Below, piece by piece: positions 45,256-54,563 of a stretch of DNA of 64,000 nucleotides. The DNA is from Rhizobium esperanzae. Its GTDB lineage: Bacteria > Pseudomonadota > Alphaproteobacteria > Rhizobiales > Rhizobiaceae. Location: contig NZ_JACIFY010000010.1 of assembly GCF_014197615.1 (NCBI RefSeq), positions 1 through 64,000 of the forward strand, written 5' to 3'. The translations under genes and the position numbers were made by a program. The first letter of the stretch is position 1. Each line of letters opens with the position of its first letter. Under the pieces are notes generated by a model. That model was given only the letters and a program-made list of their open reading frames with translations, made no database searches and was not told the DNA's origin.

Positions 45256-47448
45256 ATGCGCAAAGCCCGCAGTGTCATCATATGGGCCGTGGTTTCGCTC
45301 TGCATGATCGTGCTGATCACGCTGCCGGTCAACTTGCAGACCCAGCTCATCACCAGCATCACTGTCGTGACTGTCATGGCGCTGATCAAGATATTGAAAG
45401 GCGAGGGGACCTGGCGTCTGGTGGCGCTCGCCTTCGGCACCTCGATCGTGCTGCGCTATGTCTACTGGCGCACCACCAATACGCTGCCGCCTTTGAATCA
45501 GCCTGAAAATTTCATCCCCGGCCTGCTGCTCTACCTTGCCGAAATGTACAGCGTCGCGATGCTGGCGCTCAGTCTCTTCATCGTCGCCACACCACTGCCG
45601 CCGCGGCCTTCCCGTGCCGCCAATCCCGGGCGTCTGCCGCATGTCGATGTCTTCGTGCCGTCCTACAATGAGGATGCCGGGCTTCTCGGCAATACGCTGG
45701 CCGCCGCCAAGGCCATGGACTATCCGGCCGACAAGCTGCATGTCTGGCTGCTCGACGACGGCGGTACCCTGCAGAAGCGCAATTCCGGCAAGCTGCTCGA
45801 AGCCCAGGCGGCAGCCGCCCGCCATATCGAGCTGAAGCAGCTCTGCGAAGATCTCGACGTCAGCTACCTAACGCGCGACCGCAACGAGCACGCCAAGGCC
45901 GGCAATCTTAACAACGGCATGAAACACTCGAGCGGTGAACTCATCGCCGTCTTCGATGCTGACCACGCACCGGCGCGCGATTTCCTGCTCGAGACCGTCG
46001 GTTATTTCGAAGACGATCCGAAGCTCTTCCTCGTCCAGACGCCGCACTTCTTCATCAATCCCGACCCGCTGGAGCGCAACCTGCGCACCTTCGACAAGAT
46101 GCCGAGCGAGAACGAGATGTTCTACGGCATCATCCAGCGCGGCCTCGACAAATGGAACGCCGCCTTCTTCTGCGGCTCGGCGGCGGTTTTGAGCCGCAGG
46201 GCGCTCGAATCCCAGAACGGCTTTTCCGGCATCAGCATCACCGAGGATTGCGAGACGGCGCTGGCGCTGCACGGCAGCGGCTGGAACAGTATCTATGTCG
46301 ACAAGCCGTTGATCGCCGGTCTGCAGCCGGCCACCTTCGCCAGCTTCATCGGTCAGCGCAGCCGTTGGGCGCAGGGCATGATGCAGATCCTGCGCTTCCG
46401 CTTCCCGCTGCTGAAGCGTGGCCTGTCGATCCCGCAGCGTCTCTGCTACATGTCCTCGACGCTTTTCTGGCTCTTCCCGTTCCCGCGCACCATCTTCCTG
46501 TTTGCGCCGCTCTTCTATCTGTTTTTCGACCTGGAAATCTTCACCGCCTCCGGCGGCGAGTTCCTGGCCTATACGCTGGCCTATATGCTGGTGAACCTGA
46601 TGATGCAGAACTACCTCTATGGGTCGTTCCGCTGGCCATGGATTTCCGAGCTCTACGAATATGTCCAGACCGTGCATCTGCTGCCGGCCGTCGTCTCCGT
46701 CATGCTCAATCCGCGCAAACCGACCTTCAAGGTGACCGCCAAGGACGAATCGATCGCCGTCAGCCGCCTGTCGGAGATCAGCCGTCCGTTCTTCGTCATC
46801 TTCGCGGTGCAGATCATCGCGCTCGTCATCACCATCTACAGGATCTATGCCGAGCCCTATAAGGCCGACGTCACCCTCGTTGTCGGCGGATGGAACGTCA
46901 TCAACCTGATCATGGCCGGCTGCGCGCTCGGCGTCGTCTCGGAGCGCGGCGAACGCGCACTGTCCCGCCGCGTCCGCGTCAACCGGCGCTGCGAATTCGG
47001 CGCCAACGGCAAGTGGTACGCGGCCTCGATCGAGGACGTCTCCGTCCACGGCGCAAGGCTTCACATCTTCAACAAACAGCTCGATGAGATGCTGGTCGGC
47101 GCCCTCGGCGAAATCCGCTTCCGGCCCTATAGCGGCGCGGATCTGGAAACCTTGCCGCTGATCGTCCGCAACATCGAGCCGTCGGGCGACATCAGCAATG
47201 TCGGCTGCCAGTACGTGCCGAAAAGCGCGCTCGATCATCGCCTGATCGCCGACCTGATGTTTGCCAACTCAGGCCAGTGGACCGAGTTCCAGGCCTCGCG
47301 CCGCCGCAATCCGGGCCTGATCCGCGGCACCATCTGGTTCCTCGGCCTGTCGTTCTACCAGACCAGCCGCGGCCTCGTTTACTTCTTCCGCAGCATGCGG
47401 CCGGAGCGAGAAGCCCAGCAGCAGGCGGCAAAGGTCAACGCCGGATGA
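45256..47448 (+). CDS. bcsA: Cellulose synthase catalytic subunit, 730 aa
   Basis: Inner-membrane family 2 glucan synthase that polymerises UDP-glucose into beta-1,4-glucan and exports it. Motifs in order: LLDDGGT (first Asp), FDADHAP (DxD), TEDCETALAL (TED base) and QRSRWAQGM (Q-x-x-RW). Membrane helices flank the domain. The C-terminal PilZ domain has RRVRVNRRCEF and IEDVSVHGARL, the RxxxR and D/N-x-S-x-x-G of c-di-GMP binding, so activity should be c-di-GMP dependent. Start ATG 45256 (MRKARSVIIW) has GAAGGA upstream; the stop overlaps bcsB. Confidence 0.95.
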   Translation: MRKARSVIIWAVVSLCMIVLITLPVNLQTQLITSITVVTVMALIKILKGEGTWRLVALAFGTSIVLRYVYWRTTNTLPPLNQPENFIPGLLLYLAEMYSVAMLALSLFIVATPLPPRPSRAANPGRLPHVDVFVPSYNEDAGLLGNTLAAAKAMDYPADKLHVWLLDDGGTLQKRNSGKLLEAQAAAARHIELKQLCEDLDVSYLTRDRNEHAKAGNLNNGMKHSSGELIAVFDADHAPARDFLLETVGYFEDDPKLFLVQTPHFFINPDPLERNLRTFDKMPSENEMFYGIIQRGLDKWNAAFFCGSAAVLSRRALESQNGFSGISITEDCETALALHGSGWNSIYVDKPLIAGLQPATFASFIGQRSRWAQGMMQILRFRFPLLKRGLSIPQRLCYMSSTLFWLFPFPRTIFLFAPLFYLFFDLEIFTASGGEFLAYTLAYMLVNLMMQNYLYGSFRWPWISELYEYVQTVHLLPAVVSVMLNPRKPTFKVTAKDESIAVSRLSEISRPFFVIFAVQIIALVITIYRIYAEPYKADVTLVVGGWNVINLIMAGCALGVVSERGERALSRRVRVNRRCEFGANGKWYAASIEDVSVHGARLHIFNKQLDEMLVGALGEIRFRPYSGADLETLPLIVRNIEPSGDISNVGCQYVPKSALDHRLIADLMFANSGQWTEFQASRRRNPGLIRGTIWFLGLSFYQTSRGLVYFFRSMRPEREAQQQAAKVNAG

Positions 47449-49910
47449 GAAGGATCGTCGCTGCCTCGCTTCTGCTCCTGAATGCCTCCGCCTTCGCCCA
47501 GGCGCAGACGGCCCCCTTCGACATGTCCGGCGAGCGGCCGCCCGGCGCTTCCGTGACCCCGAGATTGACGCCGCCGCCCGCGCCGCCGGCAACGAACGCG
47601 CCGGTTCCCGTTACACCTCCCGTTTCCGTATTGCCGGCACCCGCACCCCAGGCTGCTCCTGCACCTGCACCCGTGACGCCGGCGATTGCCGTCCAGCCGC
47701 AGCCGGCGGCCCCGGCGGTCCAGCCGGCCGCGGTAGCGAATGCGGCTGCGCCTGCGGGCGCCGGCGATGCCCGTCGTTATGTCGTGCCGTTTTCGAAACT
47801 CGGTCTCAGCGGGGAATACGACCGGCGATCATGGTCCGTCTATCTGACGCCGGAACAGGCGGCCGCCAAGGCCAGCTTCACCTTCGCCTACCAGAACTCG
47901 ATCGTCGTCGCCCCTGAGGCCTCGGCGCTGACCGTCTATCTCAATAACCGCCCGATCGGCCAGCAGCGCGTCGGCTCGCCGGACAGCCCGTCGACGGTGA
48001 CTTTCGCGGTTCCGCCAGGTCTGCTGCAGCCGGGCGCCAATCTCGTCACTTTCGAAGCCGGTCAACGCCACCGCACCGATTGCAGCATCCAGTCCACCTA
48101 TGAATTGTGGTCGAATATCGAACCTGATGGAACCTATCTGAGCTTTGCCGGCAAAGATGCCGCCCAGCTGTCGAGCGGCGACGCGATCCGCGCCATCGGC
48201 GTCGACGGCGCCGGCAAGACCGAGTTCGACATCGTCGTCCCGGCGCTGGAGCAGCCGGGAACCACCAAGCCGCTGCTGCGGCTGGCGCAGGGCCTGTCGG
48301 TGCTGAGCAGCATGCCCAACCAGATTTTCGCCTTCAGCACCGCGTCGCTTCCTGCCGGCGGGCCGGGCAAACTCAGCGTGCTCGTCGGCACCGCGGCGGA
48401 ACTGCGGCCGCTCTTTCCCGGCCTGCCGGCCGGCGCCGAAAGCGCGGCGCTCGCCGCCTTCGTGACCGATCCCCGCAGCGGCTCACCTGTGCTTCTGATC
48501 AGCGGCCCCTCGTGGCAGGCGGTCTCCTCGGCGATCGATACCATCGTCTCGCCGACGGACAGGGCTTCGGACGTCCGCCGCGACGTGCTGACCACCGAGC
48601 GCTGGAGCGCGCCGAACGCGCCGCTGGTCTTTTCCGATACGAACATCGCTTTGTCGCAGCTCGGTGTGAAGACCACCGAATTTTCCGGTCGGCGGTTGCG
48701 GACCAGCTTCAATATCGCCGTGCCGGCTGACTTTTATGCCAATGCCTATGGCGAGGCGAAGGTGCTGCTCGACGCCGCCTATACCGATAATGTGCTGCCC
48801 GGCAGTCACATCGATATCTACGTCAACGACAATATCGCCTCTACCGTGCCGATCACCACGACATCGGGCGGCATTCTCCGCCATCTGCCGATCCGCGTGA
48901 CGATGCGCCACTTCAAGCCCGGTCTCAACACGGTGGCGATCGAGGCGATCCTGATGACCAAGGACGATGCCGCCTGCGCGCCGGGCGCAACCGCCGGCGC
49001 AACGCCGCGCTTTGCCCTGTTCGATACTTCCGAGCTGCACATTCCCGATTTTGCCCGCGTCGGTCAGCGTCCGAACCTGGCAGCCATGGCCGGCACTGCC
49101 TATCCCTATGGCCGGGCCACGGAGCCGACGCCGCTCTTCATCGACCGCATCGACGCCGACACGCTTTCAGCTGCTGCAACCCTGCTCGGCCAGATGGCAA
49201 TCACCGCCGGCCATCCGATCGCCGTCGAAACGGTCGCCTCGCCGAACACGATCGGCGATCGCGATGCGATCTTCATCGGCTCCATTTCGCAGATGCCGGC
49301 GACCGCGCTGTCGCAGGCCAATATCTCCACGGCGAGCCAGGCCTCGTGGCGTCCCGTGACGGATGCGCAGCCGGGCGTCGTCGACACCGGCACGGCCTTC
49401 GAGGAGTGGAATTCCAAAGTCAGCGGCGGTGTCTTGCGCAGCCGCGTCACGGCCTTTCGCGAGTGGGTGTCGCGCAATTTCGACATCTCCCGCAGTTCGC
49501 TGCAATTCGTGCCCGGCGCCGAGGAAATCTTTACGCCGCCCAACGCCGCCTCGCTGCTGGTTGCCCAGGGCTCCAGCCCCGCGGGAGCGGGCTCATGGAC
49601 TGTTGTAACGGCACCATCGGCGAAGGATTTGCGTGAAGGGCTCGAGGTTCTCACGTCACAACTGAACTGGCCGCAGATATCGGGCCACATCACCACATAT
49701 TCGAGCAAGACGGGCAAGATCGAGACGATGCCTGTCACCCGTTTCGACTTCGTGCCGTCGATGCCCTGGTCGATCGCCAACTACCGGCTGATCGCCGCCA
49801 ATTGGCTATCGACGAACATCCTCTCCTATGCCTCCCTGCTCGTTGTCTTCGTGCTTTTGATCGGGGTCAGCACATCGACGATGCTCAAACGGCTGGGCCG
49901 GTCGAAATGA
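47445..49910 (+). CDS. bcsB: Cellulose synthase regulatory subunit BcsB, 821 aa
   Basis: Periplasmic partner of BcsA, anchored by a C-terminal helix (NWLSTNILSYASLLVVFVLL). Signal peptide at the N-terminus (RIVAASLLLLNASAFAQAQT), followed by a Pro/Ala-rich region (residues about 25-110) and the paired carbohydrate-binding and flavodoxin-like domains (for example VTFEAGQRHRTDCSIQSTYELW). The Pro-rich lead is unusually long. ATG at 47445 overlaps the bcsA stop by four bases, so the two are coupled. Confidence 0.93.
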   Translation: MRRIVAASLLLLNASAFAQAQTAPFDMSGERPPGASVTPRLTPPPAPPATNAPVPVTPPVSVLPAPAPQAAPAPAPVTPAIAVQPQPAAPAVQPAAVANAAAPAGAGDARRYVVPFSKLGLSGEYDRRSWSVYLTPEQAAAKASFTFAYQNSIVVAPEASALTVYLNNRPIGQQRVGSPDSPSTVTFAVPPGLLQPGANLVTFEAGQRHRTDCSIQSTYELWSNIEPDGTYLSFAGKDAAQLSSGDAIRAIGVDGAGKTEFDIVVPALEQPGTTKPLLRLAQGLSVLSSMPNQIFAFSTASLPAGGPGKLSVLVGTAAELRPLFPGLPAGAESAALAAFVTDPRSGSPVLLISGPSWQAVSSAIDTIVSPTDRASDVRRDVLTTERWSAPNAPLVFSDTNIALSQLGVKTTEFSGRRLRTSFNIAVPADFYANAYGEAKVLLDAAYTDNVLPGSHIDIYVNDNIASTVPITTTSGGILRHLPIRVTMRHFKPGLNTVAIEAILMTKDDAACAPGATAGATPRFALFDTSELHIPDFARVGQRPNLAAMAGTAYPYGRATEPTPLFIDRIDADTLSAAATLLGQMAITAGHPIAVETVASPNTIGDRDAIFIGSISQMPATALSQANISTASQASWRPVTDAQPGVVDTGTAFEEWNSKVSGGVLRSRVTAFREWVSRNFDISRSSLQFVPGAEEIFTPPNAASLLVAQGSSPAGAGSWTVVTAPSAKDLREGLEVLTSQLNWPQISGHITTYSSKTGKIETMPVTRFDFVPSMPWSIANYRLIAANWLSTNILSYASLLVVFVLLIGVSTSTMLKRLGRSK

Positions 49911-50953
49911 GGCGGCTGCGCGCATTCCTGCTGGCGGCCACGGTCGCACTTGCGCCGACGGGCGAGCCCGCCGTCGCACAGCAGGCGATGATCAATGCCG
50001 GCGCGTGGTCGGCCTATAAGGCGAAGTTTCTCGATGCGTCCGGCCGCATCGTCGATAACGGCAACGGCAATATCAGCCACAGTGAAGGGCAGGGCTATGG
50101 CCTGCTGCTTGCCTATCTCGCAGCCAACCCCGCCGATTTCGAGCAGATCTGGTATTTCACCCGCACCGAGCTGCTGCTGCGCGACGATGGCCTGGCCGTT
50201 TGGAAATGGGATCCGAACGTCAAGCCGCACGTGGCCGATACCAACAATGCCACCGATGGCGACATGCTGATCGCCTATGCGCTGGCGCTTGCCGGCACGG
50301 CGTGGAAACGCAACGACTATATCCTCGCCGCCTCCCGCATGGCACAGGCTCTGCTTGCCGAAACCGTCGCCAGCTCTCAGGGCCGCACCTTGCTGTTGCC
50401 GGGGACCCAGGGTTTTACCGGCAGCGACCGGGACGACGGTCCTGTCGTCAACCCGTCCTACTGGATTTACGAGGCGATCCCGGTAATGTCGGCGCTCGCG
50501 CCGTCGGATGCCTGGAAAAAACTGTCGGATGACGGCGTGGAGCTGTTGAACGGGATGCAGTTCGGCCCTCGCAGGCTTCCAGCCGAATGGGTGAGCCTGC
50601 GCGATAAGCCGCGGCCGGCAAAGGGGTTCGACGCCGAGTTCTCATATAACGCCATCCGCATCCCGCTCTATCTCGCGCGGGGCGGCATCACCGACAAGGC
50701 GCTGCTTATCCGCCTGCAAAAGGGGATGTCGCAAGACGGCGTTCCAGCCACCATCGATCTGACCACCGGCCGGCCGAAGACCCTGCTGCCGGACCCTGGT
50801 TATCGAATTGTTAACGATGTTGTGGCCTGTGTTGTCGATGGGACCAAGCTGCCAAGCTCGGCCCTGCAATTTGCGCCCGCGCTCTATTATCCATCCACCC
50901 TTCAACTGCTGGGGCTGGCTTATATCGGGGAGAAGCATCCGGAGTGTCTGTGA
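49907..50953 (+). CDS. bcsZ: Endo-1,4-beta-glucanase BcsZ (GH8), 348 aa
   Basis: Periplasmic family 8 cellulase (CelC in rhizobia), needed for normal cellulose synthesis and, in R. leguminosarum bv. trifolii, implicated in root hair infection. Signal peptide to about AVAQQA; catalytic acid in SHSEGQGYGLLLAYL; the DTNNATDGDMLIAYAL segment carries the conserved Asp; NPSYWIYEAIPVM is also typical. ATG 49907 overlaps the bcsB stop (ATGA). Confidence 0.93.
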   Translation: MRRLRAFLLAATVALAPTGEPAVAQQAMINAGAWSAYKAKFLDASGRIVDNGNGNISHSEGQGYGLLLAYLAANPADFEQIWYFTRTELLLRDDGLAVWKWDPNVKPHVADTNNATDGDMLIAYALALAGTAWKRNDYILAASRMAQALLAETVASSQGRTLLLPGTQGFTGSDRDDGPVVNPSYWIYEAIPVMSALAPSDAWKKLSDDGVELLNGMQFGPRRLPAEWVSLRDKPRPAKGFDAEFSYNAIRIPLYLARGGITDKALLIRLQKGMSQDGVPATIDLTTGRPKTLLPDPGYRIVNDVVACVVDGTKLPSSALQFAPALYYPSTLQLLGLAYIGEKHPECL

Positions 50954-53340
50954 AGTCTTCTCTCGTGGCAGTTTCAGCGGCAGTGGTGGTGGCGACCCTC
51001 GTCACCGGGCTGAAAGACCGTGCCGCTCTGCAGGAAAAGCTGGGGCTTGGCGCTGCCGGCAAGCCGGCGCCGGAACTGATGATGATGGGCCGCATCAAGC
51101 CGACCGAGGCAGCCGGCAATTCCGAATTCAATGCGCAGCTCGTCGCCGACAAGATCGAGGCGATCACCTCCTCGTCGCCATCGGCATCGGATATGCCGGA
51201 TCCGAATGCCGTCGCGCAGCAGCCTGCAGCCCTACCATCCGCCGCGCCGCCATCTCAGCCTCAAACAGCGGCCCCACCGGCGCCGGTCACGCCTTCCATC
51301 GTTGCTGAGCCGCCGGCGCCACCGCCGGTCGCCGCCCCGACGCAGCCGGCCGTCGATGAAAGCGCGCTTCGTTATTTCGCCAGCCGCGGCGACAAGGTGC
51401 GGCTGCAGGCCGAAATTTCCCGCCTTCAGGCGCTCTATCCCAACTGGGTTCCGCCGGCCGATCCGCTCGCCGTGCCGCAAAACGGCGACAAGCAGCTCGA
51501 GGCCATGTGGCAGCTCTATTCGGATGGCCGTTATGCCGAGCTGCGCAAGGCGATCGCCGATCGTCAGGCAGCCGGCGCCGGATGGCAGCCGCCAGCCGAT
51601 CTGCTCGACCGGCTCGACGTCGCCGAGGCCCGCGCCCGCCTCGTCAACGCTTCGGACCTCAAGCAATATGCGACGGTGGTCGATGTCGCCGCCGCCACGC
51701 CGAGCCTGCTCACCTGCAGCGAGGTCGACGTTCTCTGGCGTGTCGCCGAAGCCTTCATCCAGACGGAGAGGCAGCAGCGCGGCCAGGACGCCTACACCTA
51801 TATCCTGAAGAATTGCGCCAATCCGGCCGAACGGCAGGCAACGGTCGAAAAGGCCTCCACGCTGCTTTCCTATCAGCCGATGCAGTCGCTGCTCGCGCTG
51901 GAGAAACCCGCCGCCGACGGCAGCAGGGAATTCGATGCGATCCGCGACAACCTCGCTCGACGCTTCATGGCCGAAGGCAACGACGATCCGAAGCTCGCCA
52001 TCGCGGCCGACTACATCGCTCGCCTCGAAAAGCTTGCCGAAAGCCAGGGGCTGGCCTCCGACGCGCTGCTGCTCGGCTGGTACCAGCTTCGCCACAATAA
52101 CGACGCCGATGCCGAAAAATGGTTCCGCGCCGCCCGCGCCAAGCAGGATTCGGCGACCGCGTCGCAGGGGCTGGCGCTGGCGCTGATCGCCCGCAAGGCG
52201 CCCCAGGAAGCCGAGGACGTGATGTTCCGCTGGCGCGCTGAGTCCGATGATGCGAGCGCCACCTATCTCGCTGCCACCGCCAACCTGATGGCGCTGCAGC
52301 CGCCGGCCGATCTCGCCGAAGACGTGCTGCATCGCATCGCCGCCGAGGTCATTGCCCGCAAATACGTGCCGACGGCGCAACAGTTCGGTTGGTATGCCCG
52401 TTCCCTCAACCAGTTCCAGACCGCCGCACGCTGGTTCGAGACCGCGCTTGCCTGGAAACCCGATGACGAACCCTCCGCCTATGGGCTTGCCGTCACCCGC
52501 GAGCAGTTGAACGACCGCCAGGCCGTGCTCGCCATCCAGCACGCCTGGGCCGGTCGGTCGACCCGTATCACCAATCTTGAAGACACGTCTTCGCTGAGCC
52601 TGAACGGCGCTCCGCTGCAACCGGAAAAGAGCCCGATTGCCCTGCAGCAGCCGGTTCAGCCGGTGCAGCCGACACAGCCGCCGCAGCGCCCCGCGGTAAC
52701 GGCTGAGCCGCTTCCGGCCGAGCGCCCCACCGCACCGCAGCCCGGGCCTGAAGCGGCCGTTCGCACGGCAAGGCCGGGGATGAAGACGGTGGCCGTCCAG
52801 CGCGGTCCGCGCCAGACGCGCGGCTGCTCGACGACCGTCGATGCGGCGCAGCTCGGCCCGGCCGACGCGCTGTCGCGCGGCTGGTGCCTGATGGATATCA
52901 ACCGGCCGATGGAGGCGATCTCCGCCTTCGAGGCGGCATTGCAGAGCCCGCTCCGCAAGGACCGCGAAGACGCAGCCTACGGCCAGAGCCTTGCCTATCT
53001 GCGCGCCGGCCTTTCCAGCAACGCCGCCGTCGCCGCCACCAAGGCGCCGCAGAGCCGCCAGCGCGCCGCCGAGCTCCAGGTGGCGATCCTTGCCGACCGG
53101 GCGCTTTCGGCCTTCGACGCCGGGCGCTACCGCGAAACCCTCGTCTATCTCGATCAGCGCGCCCAGTTGCAGCAGGAGCGTATCGACCTGATGGTTCTGC
53201 GCGGCTACTGCTACTTCAATCTGAAAATGTACGGTGATGCGACCCGTATCTTCGAAGCCGCAGCCGCCACCGGCAGCCGCGATGCCACCCGCGGCCTTGC
53301 CGACGTTCGCAAGGTCACCCATCCCGATGTCAACGACTAG
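50944..53340 (+). CDS. TPR-rich cellulose-operon protein, 798 aa, GTG start
   Basis: Last gene of the cellulose operon. A hydrophobic N-terminal segment (SSLVAVSAAVVVATLVTG) looks like a signal or anchor. A Pro/Ala-rich stretch follows (about residues 75-140), then many helical repeats of TPR/Sel1 type (for example LGWYQLRHNNDADAEKWFRAARAK and DINRPMEAISAFEAALQSP), a second Pro-rich linker near residue 555-600, and more repeats to the end. Enterobacterial BcsC has TPRs plus an outer-membrane beta-barrel; no barrel is seen here. The start is GTG (50944, or 50950), overlapping the bcsZ stop. Likely a periplasmic scaffold for secretion. Confidence 0.82.
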   Translation: MSVKSSLVAVSAAVVVATLVTGLKDRAALQEKLGLGAAGKPAPELMMMGRIKPTEAAGNSEFNAQLVADKIEAITSSSPSASDMPDPNAVAQQPAALPSAAPPSQPQTAAPPAPVTPSIVAEPPAPPPVAAPTQPAVDESALRYFASRGDKVRLQAEISRLQALYPNWVPPADPLAVPQNGDKQLEAMWQLYSDGRYAELRKAIADRQAAGAGWQPPADLLDRLDVAEARARLVNASDLKQYATVVDVAAATPSLLTCSEVDVLWRVAEAFIQTERQQRGQDAYTYILKNCANPAERQATVEKASTLLSYQPMQSLLALEKPAADGSREFDAIRDNLARRFMAEGNDDPKLAIAADYIARLEKLAESQGLASDALLLGWYQLRHNNDADAEKWFRAARAKQDSATASQGLALALIARKAPQEAEDVMFRWRAESDDASATYLAATANLMALQPPADLAEDVLHRIAAEVIARKYVPTAQQFGWYARSLNQFQTAARWFETALAWKPDDEPSAYGLAVTREQLNDRQAVLAIQHAWAGRSTRITNLEDTSSLSLNGAPLQPEKSPIALQQPVQPVQPTQPPQRPAVTAEPLPAERPTAPQPGPEAAVRTARPGMKTVAVQRGPRQTRGCSTTVDAAQLGPADALSRGWCLMDINRPMEAISAFEAALQSPLRKDREDAAYGQSLAYLRAGLSSNAAVAATKAPQSRQRAAELQVAILADRALSAFDAGRYRETLVYLDQRAQLQQERIDLMVLRGYCYFNLKMYGDATRIFEAAAATGSRDATRGLADVRKVTHPDVND

Positions 53341-53451
53341 CGTTGACGCCGCCGTCGCCCTCCGCTACTCGCCTGTGTAGTTCAAAATGCTCCGGCGTCT
53401 TTGCATGTCGTAAAAGGCGCGCGGCGCTGCAGCGCCCGCAAGGAAACGCCC

Positions 53452-54120
53452 GTGCCCGCTCTCCATGACATCCTCGACAAGTCCTACGACGCCTTCCTCT
53501 TCGACATGGACGGAACGCTGCTGAATTCCATTGCCGTCGTCGAGCGCGTCTGGAGCGAGTGGGCAAGACGCCACGGCTTCGAGCCGGAGGTCTTCCTGAA
53601 GACGATCCACGGCATCCGCGCTTCCGACGTGATCCGCGGGCTCGGCCTGCCGGGCGTCGATCCGGCCCATGAGGCGGACCTGCTGCTCGCCGAGGAGATG
53701 GAGGATGTCTCCGGCATCGTCGAAATACCCGGCGCCATCCGCTTCCTCTCCGCCATTGCCGACGGCAAATGGGCAATCGTCACCTCGGCGCCGATCGAGC
53801 TTGCCAAGCGTCGCATGGCTGCGGCCGGCATCCCGATGCCGAAGGTCATCGTCAGCGGCGGAGAGGTCAAATCGGGCAAGCCCAGCCCCGAAGGCTATCT
53901 GCTCGGCGCAAGCCGGCTCGGCGTCGATCCCTCGAAATGCCTGGTCTTCGAAGATGCCGTCGCCGGCATCCTCGCCGGCGAGGCCGCCGGCGCCGACGTC
54001 ACGGTGATTACGCAAACCCATGCGACGCCCTTCGAAACCCCGCATTTTTCCATCGAGAACTACCAGGCATGGCGGCCCCGCCAAATCGCCGAAGGCCGGC
54101 TGACGATCGCTGCGATCTGA
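53452..54120 (+). CDS. HAD-superfamily sugar-phosphatase-like hydrolase, 222 aa, GTG start
   Basis: Haloacid dehalogenase-type phosphatase. Motif I FLFDMDGTLLNS near residue 15, motif II in WAIVTSAP, motif III Lys in GKPSPEGYLLGA, and motif IV VFEDAVAGILAGEAAG. An alpha-helical cap lies between I and II. It resembles glycerol-3-phosphatase/2-deoxyglucose-6-phosphatase types; the substrate is unknown. GTG at 53452 with AAGGAAA upstream fits best. It follows the cellulose operon by about 110 bases. Confidence 0.85.
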   Translation: MPALHDILDKSYDAFLFDMDGTLLNSIAVVERVWSEWARRHGFEPEVFLKTIHGIRASDVIRGLGLPGVDPAHEADLLLAEEMEDVSGIVEIPGAIRFLSAIADGKWAIVTSAPIELAKRRMAAAGIPMPKVIVSGGEVKSGKPSPEGYLLGASRLGVDPSKCLVFEDAVAGILAGEAAGADVTVITQTHATPFETPHFSIENYQAWRPRQIAEGRLTIAAI

Positions 54121-54563
54121 ACATCGTTGCAACCGGCTCCAACGTTGTCCAAACAAAAGCTTTGCTCTCAATTGGTTGCTCACCACGCCGCGTAGCGTAT
54201 CCCCAAAACGCAGCCCCTTCATTCGCCGCTGGACGAAAATTCAGCGCAGGTCAGAACTGCGAAGATAGGCACGCGTCTTGCAATTCGCTGATCCACCTTG
54301 AATGGTTCACGCTGTGGCAGTTAGATAAGTGGACAAACGTAGTAGTGAACCAGCGCTGAGGCGGTTCAGTTGCGGGACGCCTCAATTGAACCTGGCAAAG
54401 CTCTTCAGTAAGACCGTCTTTGTGAGATCGCCTTCGGGGGAAGCCGGCAATAGGACCGCAGCTGAAGATATGTGGTGTCTGCTATAACAATCTTGTAGTA
54501 GTTGAAGATATCGGCGTAGATTATACGCGAAGTACAGCGCCGAAATAGCCGTCGAGATCGTTT
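54121..54563. other. Left flank of the accessory island
   Basis: 443 bases without a gene. Base composition shifts here from GC-rich to more A/T-rich. It contains inverted GGTTCAC (about 54303) and GTGAACC (about 54345) and further GGTTCA/TGAACC pairs up to 54390, which may form structure. No integrase, transposase or terminal repeat is evident. Confidence 0.4.
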
